Shown piece after piece: positions 17,729 to 26,248 of a DNA stretch of 64,000 bases. Each line of letters begins with the position of its first letter. Position 1 is the first letter of the stretch. A program made the position numbers and the translations under genes. The stretch covers positions 9,523,001 to 9,587,000 of the forward strand of contig NZ_CP063373.1 of assembly GCF_015160855.1 (NCBI RefSeq), read 5' to 3'. The notes beneath the pieces were generated by a model. It was not told the DNA's origin and did not search any database. It was given only the letters and a program-made list of their open reading frames with translations. The DNA is from Streptomyces ferrugineus. GTDB taxonomy: Bacteria; Actinomycetota; Actinomycetes; Streptomycetales; Streptomycetaceae.

Positions 17729-19732
17729 TTGAATGAATTTGACAACCCCAACGGCACGTTTGTGGTCCTGGTCAACGATGAGGAACAGTACTCACTGTGG
17801 CCATCGAAGCTGGAGTGCCCATCCGGTTGGCGGGTGGCGCGGGTGGCCGGCTCTCGCGAAGAGTGCCATGCGTTCATCGAATCGACGTGGTCCGACATCC
17901 GGCCGGCGAGTGCCCGGGGCGCCGCGCCTGAGCACGACCCGGTGGCGCTCATCCACAATATGGTTGCCGAGCAGGCCAGGCGTACGCCCCACGACGTGGC
18001 GGTCAGCCACGCGGGCACCGCACTGACCTACGAGGAACTGGACACGCAGGCCGAGTCGCTGGCTGCCCGACTGCGATCGGCGGGTGTCGGTGGCGGATCC
18101 GTCGTCGCCGTCGTCCTCGGCCGGTCGCTACCGCTCATCACGACGCTGCTGGCCGTCCTCAAGGCCGGTGGGGCGTACCTGTATCTCGACCCGGCCGAGC
18201 CGGCCGACCAGCGGCGCCGGATCGTGGCGGACTCCGCCGCCCGGTTCGCGGTCGTCAGCCGCGAGACGGCGGACGCGGTCCCGGAGATCGGCCAGATCCT
18301 GTACGTCGACGACGAGACCGCCGACCGGTTCTCGCCGGAGCCGGCCGACGAGACGCCGATCACGGCGGACACTCCCATGTACGTCTGCTACACCTCCGGC
18401 TCCACCGGCGAGCCCAAGGGCGTCGTGGTGCCGCACCGCGCGGTCTTCCGGCTGATCGACAAGCCCGATTGGATCGATGTCCAGCCCGAGGACGTCTTCC
18501 TGCAGCTCACCCGCGTCGGGTTCGACGTCTCCACCTTCGAGATCTGGACCCCGCTGGTGCGCGGCAACCGGCTGGCGCTGGCCAGCACCGGCCACGCCGA
18601 TTTCGGCGAGCTCATCGCCACGGTACAGAACGAGGGAATCACCGTCCTGTGGCTCACCACAGGGCTCTTCCACAAGATCGTCGACCACCATCTCGACGGC
18701 CTCGGTGGGGTCCGTCACCTCCTGGCCGGCGGAGACGTCCTGTCGCCGACGCACGTCCGGCAGCTTCTGGAAGCACACCCGCACCTGGTCTTCACCAACG
18801 GGTACGGCCCGACCGAGAACACGACGTACACGACCTGCTGGACGTCGCGCACGGCGCCCAGCGGTTCCCGGGTGCCGATCGGACGGGCCATCGAAGGCAC
18901 TACGACCATGATCCTCGACGACGCGCTCCGGCCGGTGAAGCCGGGCGAGGTCGGCGAGCTCTGGGTCGGCGGGCCCGGCGTCGCCACCGGCTACCTGCGC
19001 AGGCCGGTGGCCACCGCGGAGAAGTTCGTGGCCGACATCGATCCCTCCAGGCCCGGCGCCCGGATGTACCGTACCGGCGATCTCGTGGTCACCACCGACT
19101 CCGGTGACCTCGACTTCCTGGGCCGTGCCGACCGGCAGCTCAAGATCCGCGGCTACCGCGTCGAGCCGAGCACGGTGGAGATGGAACTGATGTCCCATCC
19201 GAAGGTGCAGCGGGCCGTGGTGCTCGCCCACACCGACGGCGCGGGCGACGCCCGGCTCATCGCCACCGTCGCCGTCGGCGAGCTCCTGGCGGACGAATCG
19301 AAGACCCTGGGCAGCGAACTGCGCGACTACCTGCACCAGACACTGCCCGCGCACCTCGTCCCATGGGGGATCTTCCCGGTCGCGGACATCCCGCTGAACC
19401 CGAATGGCAAGGTCGATCGCTCGGCCCTGCCCGCGGCCCGGATGCCGCGCAACGTCTGGAATGAATTCGTCGAGCCCTCCACGGATATCCAGCGGAAGCT
19501 GGCGGAGGTCTGGAGCGACGCCCTGGAGATCGAGCCGATCGGCATCACCGACGACTTCTTCGAGCTGGGCGGGCATTCGCTGCTCGCGGCCGAGCTGCTG
19601 GCCGCGCTGGAGAGTCGGTTCAAGGTGGCCATGTCCGCGCGTACTTTGTTCCTGAATCCCACGATCGAGGCTTTGGCCGAAGAGGTCTCGCGACGGCTGG
19701 ACAGCGCCGCGGCCGAGGCCGGTGAAGGGTGA
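17729..19732 (+). CDS. NRPS, MbtH-A-PCP fusion
   Basis: 667 residues. Residues 1-60 are an MbtH-like chaperone with the three signature Trp: SLWP (W24), SGW (W34), STWSDIRP (W54). A domain about 75-580 with TSGSTGEPK at 222-230, YRTGD, KIRGYRVEPS and NGKVDRS; PCP about 590-660 with ELGGHSLL and Ser617. Pocket by eye: D266 V267 F270 W308 L332 G334 G358 T366 Y367 K, nearest to Val-type codes. TTG at 17729 gives a normal MbtH N-terminus. A P450 and a thioesterase follow, the arrangement of NovH/NovI- and NikP1/NikQ-type systems that beta-hydroxylate an aminoacyl-S-PCP. A beta-hydroxylated aliphatic residue is therefore plausible. Confidence 0.9.
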   Translation: MNEFDNPNGTFVVLVNDEEQYSLWPSKLECPSGWRVARVAGSREECHAFIESTWSDIRPASARGAAPEHDPVALIHNMVAEQARRTPHDVAVSHAGTALTYEELDTQAESLAARLRSAGVGGGSVVAVVLGRSLPLITTLLAVLKAGGAYLYLDPAEPADQRRRIVADSAARFAVVSRETADAVPEIGQILYVDDETADRFSPEPADETPITADTPMYVCYTSGSTGEPKGVVVPHRAVFRLIDKPDWIDVQPEDVFLQLTRVGFDVSTFEIWTPLVRGNRLALASTGHADFGELIATVQNEGITVLWLTTGLFHKIVDHHLDGLGGVRHLLAGGDVLSPTHVRQLLEAHPHLVFTNGYGPTENTTYTTCWTSRTAPSGSRVPIGRAIEGTTTMILDDALRPVKPGEVGELWVGGPGVATGYLRRPVATAEKFVADIDPSRPGARMYRTGDLVVTTDSGDLDFLGRADRQLKIRGYRVEPSTVEMELMSHPKVQRAVVLAHTDGAGDARLIATVAVGELLADESKTLGSELRDYLHQTLPAHLVPWGIFPVADIPLNPNGKVDRSALPAARMPRNVWNEFVEPSTDIQRKLAEVWSDALEIEPIGITDDFFELGGHSLLAAELLAALESRFKVAMSARTLFLNPTIEALAEEVSRRLDSAAAEAGEG

Positions 19733-19737
19733 TGAAG

Positions 19738-20997
19738 ATGACCGATGTCGAGGAGATACCCGCCCGCCTGGTGGGCAAGTGCCCGGTGAGCCACACGGCG
19801 GCGTACGGCGTCGCCGACCCCATGTTGTTCAGCGACGGCGACTACCGCGCCGCCTGGGCCCACTTGCGCGGGCTGGATCGGCTCACCTGGCAGCAGGTGG
19901 ACGATCGGCGCGGCTTCTGGTCCGTGGTCAAGTACGAGGACGCCGACCGGGTCCTGCGCGACCACGAGACGTTCACGTCCGAGCGCGGAACGATGCTCGA
20001 CACCCTGGGCACCCAGGACCCCGCGGGCGGCCGTCAGATTCCGGTGACCGACCCTCCGCGGCACACCGGGATGCGCGCGCGGCTGCAGAAGGCGCTCACG
20101 CCCAGGTCGCTGGAGGCGCAGCACGAGGCGATCCAGGGTCTGGTGCGCGAGCTGTTCGCGCCGCTGGGCGACGGCGGTACCTTCGACTTCGCCCAGGCCA
20201 TGCTCATGCTCCCCGTGGCGGTGGCCGGGGTCGCGATGGACCTGCCCCGGGAGGACTGGCCGCGGCTGTGCCACCTGCTCAACGCCTCGATCGCGGGCCA
20301 CGATCCCGACTATCTGGACGCCGGCACCGGCGATGCCGTGGCGACGGTGGACGGCGCGCACCGGGAGCTGTTCGCGTACTTCCAGGAGATCTACCGCGAG
20401 CGGAAGCGCAACCTCGGCGACGACCTCATCAGTGTTCTGATGACCACCCAGGTGGACGGCCGGCCGATGGCGCCCGGCGAGGTCATGTCCAACTGCTACA
20501 GCGTGCTGCTCGGGGCGTCGGTGACGACTCCGCACTCGCCCAACTACGTCATGTCTGAGCACCTCGGGGACGGGCTGCTCGACGAGTGGGCCGCCGACAT
20601 CAGCGTCACCGGGTCGGCGGTCGAGGAGGCCCTGCGGCTCGCGGCGCCCGTGAACTACTTCATGCGCCACGCCACCAGGGACGTCGAGGTGCGGGGCACC
20701 ACCGTCAAGGAGGGCGACCCGCTCGTCGTCTGGTTCGGATCGGCGAACCGAGACGAGGATGCGTTCCCCGATCCCGACGAGTTCCAGCTGCGTCGCAAGC
20801 CGAACCGGCACCTCTCGTTCGGCATGGGGCCGCACTACTGCGTCGGCCACACCCTCGCCCGCGCCACCCTGAAGATCCTCTTCGAAGAGCTGCTGACCAC
20901 CTATCACCGGTTCGAGCCCGCCGGCACTCCGGTACGGATGCGCTCGACGTTCGTGTCCGGTTACAAGCACCTGCCGATCACGGCACGCCCCATCTGA
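19738..20997 (+). CDS. Cytochrome P450, probable aminoacyl-PCP hydroxylase
   Basis: 419 residues. Haem-binding FGMGPHYCVGHTLAR with Cys368, K-helix EEALR, and an I-helix segment LLGASVTTPHS in which the acid-alcohol pair is shifted compared with the usual AGxxT. Soluble bacterial P450. Directly after the MbtH-A-PCP gene, which suggests oxidation of the carrier-bound amino acid as in NovI, NikQ and related enzymes. ATG at 19738 has GAAGGG eight bases upstream; ATG 19732 or GTG 19729 overlap the NRPS stop and are possible alternatives. No ferredoxin partner is encoded nearby in this operon. Confidence 0.88.
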   Translation: MTDVEEIPARLVGKCPVSHTAAYGVADPMLFSDGDYRAAWAHLRGLDRLTWQQVDDRRGFWSVVKYEDADRVLRDHETFTSERGTMLDTLGTQDPAGGRQIPVTDPPRHTGMRARLQKALTPRSLEAQHEAIQGLVRELFAPLGDGGTFDFAQAMLMLPVAVAGVAMDLPREDWPRLCHLLNASIAGHDPDYLDAGTGDAVATVDGAHRELFAYFQEIYRERKRNLGDDLISVLMTTQVDGRPMAPGEVMSNCYSVLLGASVTTPHSPNYVMSEHLGDGLLDEWAADISVTGSAVEEALRLAAPVNYFMRHATRDVEVRGTTVKEGDPLVVWFGSANRDEDAFPDPDEFQLRRKPNRHLSFGMGPHYCVGHTLARATLKILFEELLTTYHRFEPAGTPVRMRSTFVSGYKHLPITARPI

Positions 20998-21022
20998 CGA
21001 ACACCGGGAGGTAAGAAGCTCC

Positions 21023-21760
21023 ATGTCCGACGGACATCGCTGGTTCAAGCGTTTTCGAAGCCCGGCAGCCGGGGCGACCACGCTGCTGTGCCTGCACCAC
21101 GCGGGCGGCAACGCGGCGATGTTCCGCGAGTGGCCGCGGCTGCTGCCGCCGTCGATCGATCCGATCGCGGTGCAGCTGCCCGGCCGTGCCGACCGGATGG
21201 ACGAACCGCCGTTCCTCGCCATGGACGACTTGGTCGACGACCTCGTCAATGCCGTCGAGCCGCTGCTGGACCGGCCGGTCGCCCTGTTCGGAGCGAGCAT
21301 GGGTGCGCGGGTCGGGTGGTCGCTCGCACATGCCCTGCGCGAGAGGGGGTTGCCGATGCTGCGCGCGCTGTACGTCTCGGCGAGCTCGGCGCCGAGCCTT
21401 GATCGCGAGGTGCGCGGCTGGAACGGCCCGGACGAGGGCTTGGTGCGGTACATGAGGACGTTGGGAGGCACCCCGGCCCAATTCCTGGACGACCCTGAGC
21501 TGTTGGAGGGAATCGTGGCCACCCTGCGCGCTGACCTGACCGTGCTCAGTACGCACACGTATCAACCCGATGTGCTGCTCGACATCCCGATCACAGCCTT
21601 CGCCGGCGCGGCCGACGAGGAATCCTCGCCGCAGCAGCAGGAGCCGTGGGGCAAGGAGACCACCGGTCCGTTCGTCATGAACGTCATCGACGGCGGACAC
21701 TTCCTCGACGCGCATGCGACGCGGTTCGTGATCGACGCCATCTCGGAGGACCTGCGATGA
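21023..21760 (+). CDS. Type II thioesterase (Ser)
   Basis: 245 residues, alpha/beta hydrolase. LLCLHHAGGNAAMFREWP is the typical oxyanion region of type II thioesterases, LFGASMGARVGW holds the nucleophile Ser92, and DGGHFLDAH carries the catalytic His. It should remove misloaded acyl groups or release the hydroxylated amino acid or peptide from a carrier. GGGAGG lies about 11 bases before ATG 21023. The stop overlaps the next gene (ATGA). Confidence 0.9.
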   Translation: MSDGHRWFKRFRSPAAGATTLLCLHHAGGNAAMFREWPRLLPPSIDPIAVQLPGRADRMDEPPFLAMDDLVDDLVNAVEPLLDRPVALFGASMGARVGWSLAHALRERGLPMLRALYVSASSAPSLDREVRGWNGPDEGLVRYMRTLGGTPAQFLDDPELLEGIVATLRADLTVLSTHTYQPDVLLDIPITAFAGAADEESSPQQQEPWGKETTGPFVMNVIDGGHFLDAHATRFVIDAISEDLR

Positions 21761-22506
21761 GCGATGTCAAGGCAGGCCTGGCACCGAACAAGTGGTTTCC
21801 GCGCGCGCCGCTGGCCGAGGCGTCGGCGCGCGTGTTCTGCATCCCCTACTCCGGCTGCGGGGCGATGATGTACCGGCAGTGGCCGGACTCCTATCGGGGG
21901 ATCGACTTCTGCCGCCTGCAACCACCGGGCCGGGAGAACCGGTTCAACGAGCCGATCTTCGCCACCTACCAGGAGATGGCGGCGGCGCTGGCGGACGCCG
22001 TCGAGCCCTACCTCGACGTTCCCTACGGCTTTTTCGGCCACTGCGGTTCCGCGCTCGCGGCGTATGAGGTGTCCGCGGAGATCGAGCGGCGCGGATGGCC
22101 GACGCCGACCTCCCTGTTCATCTCGTCGCAGGTCGCACCGCAGGACGGACCGACCGGGCGATGGCTCGTGATGAACCGGTCCGAGCTGAACGACGAGCTG
22201 GACAAGATGACCATCGCGATGGGCGGCACGCCGATCCCCGACCTCAGCGACGTCTATCTGGACATCCTCGAAGAGGACATCGCCGCCAACAAGCGGTACG
22301 TCATGCCGAACCCGCAGCGGCTGGCGACGCCGATCACCACGATCGGATGGAGCGAGGACATCGAGGTCGACCATCGGCACATGGGCGGATGGACGGCCTG
22401 CGGGGACACACGCTTCGTACTCCTCAACGGCCCGCACCAGCGCTTCCTCAGCGGGCCGCCGGAACTCTTCGAGACCTTCGCCGCGGACCTGCCGACCCTG
22501 GCGTGA
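21757..22506 (+). CDS. Cys-type thioesterase-fold aminoacyltransferase, SyrC/CmaE-like
   Basis: 249 residues. The N-terminal FCIPYSGCGAMMYRQWP and LQPPGRENRFNEPIF match type II thioesterases, but the nucleophile elbow is GHCGSA, so Cys96 replaces Ser; the C-terminal GPHQRFLSG supplies the His. Cys at this position is known in SyrC and CmaE, which shuttle aminoacyl groups from one carrier domain to another. The context is right: an A-PCP with a P450 just upstream and two carriers without A domains in the operon. It overlaps the preceding thioesterase gene by ATGA, so the two are coupled. Assignment to shuttling rather than hydrolysis is inference. Confidence 0.68.
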   Translation: MSDVKAGLAPNKWFPRAPLAEASARVFCIPYSGCGAMMYRQWPDSYRGIDFCRLQPPGRENRFNEPIFATYQEMAAALADAVEPYLDVPYGFFGHCGSALAAYEVSAEIERRGWPTPTSLFISSQVAPQDGPTGRWLVMNRSELNDELDKMTIAMGGTPIPDLSDVYLDILEEDIAANKRYVMPNPQRLATPITTIGWSEDIEVDHRHMGGWTACGDTRFVLLNGPHQRFLSGPPELFETFAADLPTLA

Positions 22507-22702
22507 AGCCCTCCCAGGATCGGGAGCGGAAAGGGACTTGAAACGCCGCAGTCGAAGGCTTTTCAACACCCCGAGTACGGGTACGTCACCCCACTCGAAA
22601 AACGAACTCTACTGCAACCAGATCTCGCCCCCGCAGCGTAACCACCCGCTGCCTCAGGCTCAGGCGGGAACTTCACCTTGCGCGCCCCACTTGAGGAGTT
22701 CC

Positions 22703-23920
22703 ATGCCCACCCAGACCGTCATGCTCGTCAAGCAAATTCCTCAATACCTCGGCTCCGAGCTGGCCAAGCGGGTTTACTACGTTTCACCAGGGATCGAGGA
22801 GTTTCGGCTTATTTCGGAAGGCGGGCGGGTCGTCGGCGTAGAGGTCACCACCTCGACCGCCGTGAATGGGGATGAGCTGAGCCGAAAACTGGACGTGATC
22901 ATCACCAAAGACGTGCTGCCCCAAGAGCAGCTGGAGACCGAAATACTTTGGAAGTCTCCACACGCCGCTCAGGGAGACGATGGGGTCTTCGCCAAGCTGA
23001 CAGACGCCGATATAGTCGCAGAGATGGGGGAAGGACTCTACGCCGTTGGAGGCCTGTTCAGCCAGGTGATGTTCGGGCTTGACCGCAGGCTTCACGAACT
23101 GGCCGTCCAGAAATTCGATGCCGACTCGTTCCATTACCCCACGCTCATATCCACGGAAACCCTGCAGCGCGCCGGGTACATGAGCGCCTTTCCTCAGTTC
23201 CTGATGACGGCCAGTCGATTCCACTCGGACGTCGACACGTACGACTCATTCACATCGGGAATTGCGTCGACCGATGATATCGGCAAGCATATCGAGGACC
23301 ACAGCGAACATATCGGCTACTGCCTTCCTCCGGCCGTTTGCTATCACGTCTACCAGCACTTGTCCGGGAGCAGCCTGGACAAACAGTCCATCGCGGTGAC
23401 CACACGAGGGAAAACCTTCCGCTTCGAGGCCCGCTATCGGCGCTCTCTGGAACGGCTCTGGGAATTCACTATGCGGGAGGTCGTCTTCTTCGGCGACCGG
23501 AAATCGGTCGTCGAACAGCGCCGTAGTATGGTTTCCGCGGTCTGCGATCTGGTCGACGAACTGGGACTGGCCGGTCGACTTGAAGTCGCCAACGACCCAT
23601 TCTTCTTCAACGAGCAGATCGCCGGCTATATGCAGGTCCAGCGAGTCATGGAACTCAAGTACGAGCTGTGCCTGCCCGTCGAGGCCGGGCGGAGCGTAGC
23701 CGCCGGATCGTTCAACGTGCACGGCGACAAGTTCGGCTCCGCCTTTGGGATTTCCGACGCGGACGGCCGTACCGCGCACACCGCATGTGTCGGTTTCGGG
23801 CTCGAGCGTTTCGCGTACGCGGTCTTCTGCCAGCACGGCGCGGACCCCGGCGCGTGGCCCGACGCTCTGAAGGCGCTGGTCAGCTCACACGGCAACGGGT
23901 CAGCAGGAGAGCCGATGTAG
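22703..23920 (+). CDS. Class II aaRS-like protein, probable amino acid:carrier-protein ligase
   Basis: 405 residues, related to the catalytic core of seryl-tRNA synthetase without an anticodon-binding arm. Motif-2-like FRFEARYRRSLERLWEF and REVVFFGD, the zinc-site region PPAVCYHVYQHLSG, and motif-3-like HTACVGFGLERFAYAVF match bacterial amino acid:[carrier protein] ligases, which adenylate an amino acid and load it on a carrier's phosphopantetheine. It could charge one of the free PCPs (10027 or 16193). The N-terminal 100 residues are not recognised. ATG at 22703 is preferred: GAGGAG lies four bases upstream. Last gene of the plus-strand operon. Confidence 0.72.
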   Translation: MPTQTVMLVKQIPQYLGSELAKRVYYVSPGIEEFRLISEGGRVVGVEVTTSTAVNGDELSRKLDVIITKDVLPQEQLETEILWKSPHAAQGDDGVFAKLTDADIVAEMGEGLYAVGGLFSQVMFGLDRRLHELAVQKFDADSFHYPTLISTETLQRAGYMSAFPQFLMTASRFHSDVDTYDSFTSGIASTDDIGKHIEDHSEHIGYCLPPAVCYHVYQHLSGSSLDKQSIAVTTRGKTFRFEARYRRSLERLWEFTMREVVFFGDRKSVVEQRRSMVSAVCDLVDELGLAGRLEVANDPFFFNEQIAGYMQVQRVMELKYELCLPVEAGRSVAAGSFNVHGDKFGSAFGISDADGRTAHTACVGFGLERFAYAVFCQHGADPGAWPDALKALVSSHGNGSAGEPM

Positions 23921-24469
23921 AGAATGGCACTGGTGCACCTGCGCGGACACCTACACCAGCGCGGTCATCCACCCCGCTCGCCCAACGAAGCGCCGGATCC
24001 GCTGAAGGAGCCGGCGCGAGACCGATACGCACTCCGTCCTGCGCGACGCGCCAGCACCCCCGCCCAGTGCGACCGGGCTAGAGACCGACGAACCGGCCAC
24101 TCCCAAACACCGCCGGCACGCAGTGAACGTGCCGGCGGCCACCGATCCGAACCGCCCGGCCGCTGTGGCTGTCCCCGCCCCGCCAGGCCGGCCTCACGAC
24201 CCGACCGCGGCCCGAACCCACCAGATTCATCCGCATCCGCGAGCTCCACCCTCACCCGGAACAGCAGCGCTCAAGAAGCTCACTGATTTGCGGTTGACGG
24301 CGTGGCCGAAGCCCCGCGGACCGGCGTGGACGCGCAACGCACCGTGGTTCCCACGGTGTTCGGAGGGGCGCTGCCAGAGGCGGTGTCCCTGCGATGCCGA
24401 GTGCTTCCGAAGGCGCGGGAAGGTATCGGCGGCCTGGGAGAACAGCGGCACGGCCTGCCGGCTGGCTCG
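23921..24469. other. Convergent intergenic region with repeat copy A
   Basis: Lies between the ends of the plus-strand NRPS operon and the minus-strand tailoring operon. It contains copy A of a roughly 120 bp direct repeat (23963-24079) whose partner is at 31899-32020. No frame looks coding; no strong bidirectional terminator was seen. Confidence 0.5.
23963..24079 (+). repeat. Direct repeat copy A (about 120 bp)
   Basis: Starts GGTCATCC and ends CCCAGTGCGACCGGGCT. By eye it aligns over its whole length with 31899-32020, with scattered substitutions and small gaps. One shared frame is broken by stops in both copies, suggesting decayed coding or mobile-element sequence. The two copies bracket the tailoring operon. 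Confidence 0.65.
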
Positions 24470-25291
24470 TCAGCGAGAGTCCCTGCGGTAAATCTCCAGA
24501 GTCGAGGGTCCCTGGAAAAGATACTGCGGCTGAGGTTCGGCTATGACGGAATCTATGCCGATTGTGTGGCAGTACTCCTCGGCGAAGTGACATCCGGAGA
24601 CGGCGAAGATGACGAGCTTCGTGTCGTTCTCATGAGCAGCAGCGACCAGTTCCTCCAGCGTCTGGCTCGCTAGAGTCTCGCCGCAGACCAGCGCCACATC
24701 GCTGTCTGCCACAAGCTGCGCACTTTCATGACCGGACACCACGGGAACGCCGAGGATCCCATTCTCGATCAAAGTCGGATCGAAATCGCTGGCCGTGATA
24801 CTGACGTCCTGGGCCTGTAGGAGATGGATCAGGTTGCCCATGACGCCGATCTGCGCGACACGTCGTCCACCGGACCGACTGACCTGCTCCAAGGTCTCCC
24901 GGACGATAATCTCGGCGCGCGCCAGCGCCTTCTCGGCCGGCCGCCGGCCGTCGATCGTCAGCACCTGGTGCGGGTTGCGGGGCAGGCAACCGAATGCCGC
25001 ATCCAGGATCGCAATGTCCTCCTCCGTCGTGGCGCCGCGAGCCTCACGCGCGTCACGGCCGATGAGCGTGTCACTCAGTTCACCGACCTTGACGCTTCCG
25101 AAGTCGGCATAGCAACAGCCTTGGCGCACCGTCTGTGCCATGACGAAGCTGTAGATCATGAAGCGTTCATATGGGGTTGGTTGAGATCGATAGTCCACTC
25201 CCCACATGGCCCTCAGCAGAAAGTCATCATCGGGAAGGCCGCGGCTGCGTTCCACGAGTACCCCGCGCAGCGTGTCCAGGATTGATTCCAC
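24470..25291 (-). CDS. DUF364-like Rossmann-fold protein
   Basis: 273 residues. GVMGNLIHLLQAQDVSITASDFDP, ENGILGVPVVSGHE and VALVCGETLASQTLEELV match the C-terminal part of the DUF364 family (putative heavy-metal chelation, Rossmann-like). The upstream DGRRPAEKALARAE is also family-like. Biochemical role unknown. It follows the radical SAM gene by 36 bp in the same operon. GTG at 25291 has GAAGGG nine bases upstream. Confidence 0.6.
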   Translation of the reverse strand: MESILDTLRGVLVERSRGLPDDDFLLRAMWGVDYRSQPTPYERFMIYSFVMAQTVRQGCCYADFGSVKVGELSDTLIGRDAREARGATTEEDIAILDAAFGCLPRNPHQVLTIDGRRPAEKALARAEIIVRETLEQVSRSGGRRVAQIGVMGNLIHLLQAQDVSITASDFDPTLIENGILGVPVVSGHESAQLVADSDVALVCGETLASQTLEELVAAAHENDTKLVIFAVSGCHFAEEYCHTIGIDSVIAEPQPQYLFQGPSTLEIYRRDSR

Positions 25292-25327
25292 GCCAAACCC
25301 TTCTCTCGGATTCTTTCGTGGCGGACG

Positions 25328-26248
25328 TCATGACAGGACAGCTGATGCGCTTTCCCGTACATCTGGCTCCGCCGAGTTACGGATGACACCCCATCGCTTC
25401 TTGGCGGATTCGTGTATGAACCAGGTGTCCTCTTCGGTCAGGCGCCGGGACACAACACCCGGGAAGGCCTCTTCGAAGAAGATGTAGGGAGGGGTGTTCT
25501 CGACATGGAGGGAGTGATAGTCCAGCTTGCCCGTCATGCCGTGGGCCCGGGTGATGGGGGTAGCCGGGTGGTAGGTGAGGATGTTGGGGCTGGCCAGTGT
25601 GAGCAGGCTGTCATCGATGAGCAGTCCCACTTCATGGATGGTCTCCTCGATGGTCTCGCGTGTCTCGCCCTCGAGCCCGAAGAGCACCGAGCTGCCGGTG
25701 GGGATACCTGAGTCCTGAATTCGTTCGAGTGCCGTGCGCACTTTGGTCTTCCAGGGGAGATCAGCGGTTCGCCGGATGTTCTTGTGCACATGCTCCATGA
25801 CGGCCGATGACATGCTCTCTATCCCCATGTAGAGATAGGTGCAGCCTGCCTCGCGCATTGCTGCGAGCACTTCCCTCACTTCCTCCTCCTTGTGGAGGGT
25901 GGTCATGAGGTCAGCCGTGACCTGGCAACCGAACTGGAGATTCTGCAGGCGCTGGAAGTCGTCGTCTTCGCGGATCCACCTGCGGTACCTCTCTGGCAGT
26001 TCGCGGCGATGTGCGACGGAACGGAGCGACTTCAGTGCCGCGCAAAACGATCGAATCAGCGGGAAGGAGCCTGTCCAGAAGATCGAGTCATCGAAGAAGA
26101 CGGCCTCCGCCCCGTAGCTCACGTACTCGCACACTCGCTCCAGCGCGCTGTCCACGTGGTTTCGGCCGAACCGCTTCAGGCCGCCGGCCAGGACGGCCGA
26201 TTCGGAGCAGAAGTCACAGTGGTACGGACACGCGTTCGATACTGTCAT
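25328..26248 (-). CDS. Radical SAM protein, half of a split B12-radical SAM pair
   Basis: The N-terminus begins MTVSNACPYHCDFC, so the 4Fe-4S Cys are residues 7, 11 and 14, almost at the start. GIESMSSAVMEHVHKN and SSVLFGLEGETRETIEETI are typical of the partial TIM barrel of B12-dependent radical SAM enzymes. ATG at 26248 overlaps the TGA of the B12-binding-domain gene (ATGA). A same-frame stretch just upstream (PSRTAH, from a TTG at 26269) still looks like the normal linker of one-piece enzymes. The pair probably alkylates or methylates an unactivated carbon of a monomer or the peptide; the reaction is not predictable here. Confidence 0.8.
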   Translation of the reverse strand: MTVSNACPYHCDFCSESAVLAGGLKRFGRNHVDSALERVCEYVSYGAEAVFFDDSIFWTGSFPLIRSFCAALKSLRSVAHRRELPERYRRWIREDDDFQRLQNLQFGCQVTADLMTTLHKEEEVREVLAAMREAGCTYLYMGIESMSSAVMEHVHKNIRRTADLPWKTKVRTALERIQDSGIPTGSSVLFGLEGETRETIEETIHEVGLLIDDSLLTLASPNILTYHPATPITRAHGMTGKLDYHSLHVENTPPYIFFEEAFPGVVSRRLTEEDTWFIHESAKKRWGVIRNSAEPDVRESASAVLS

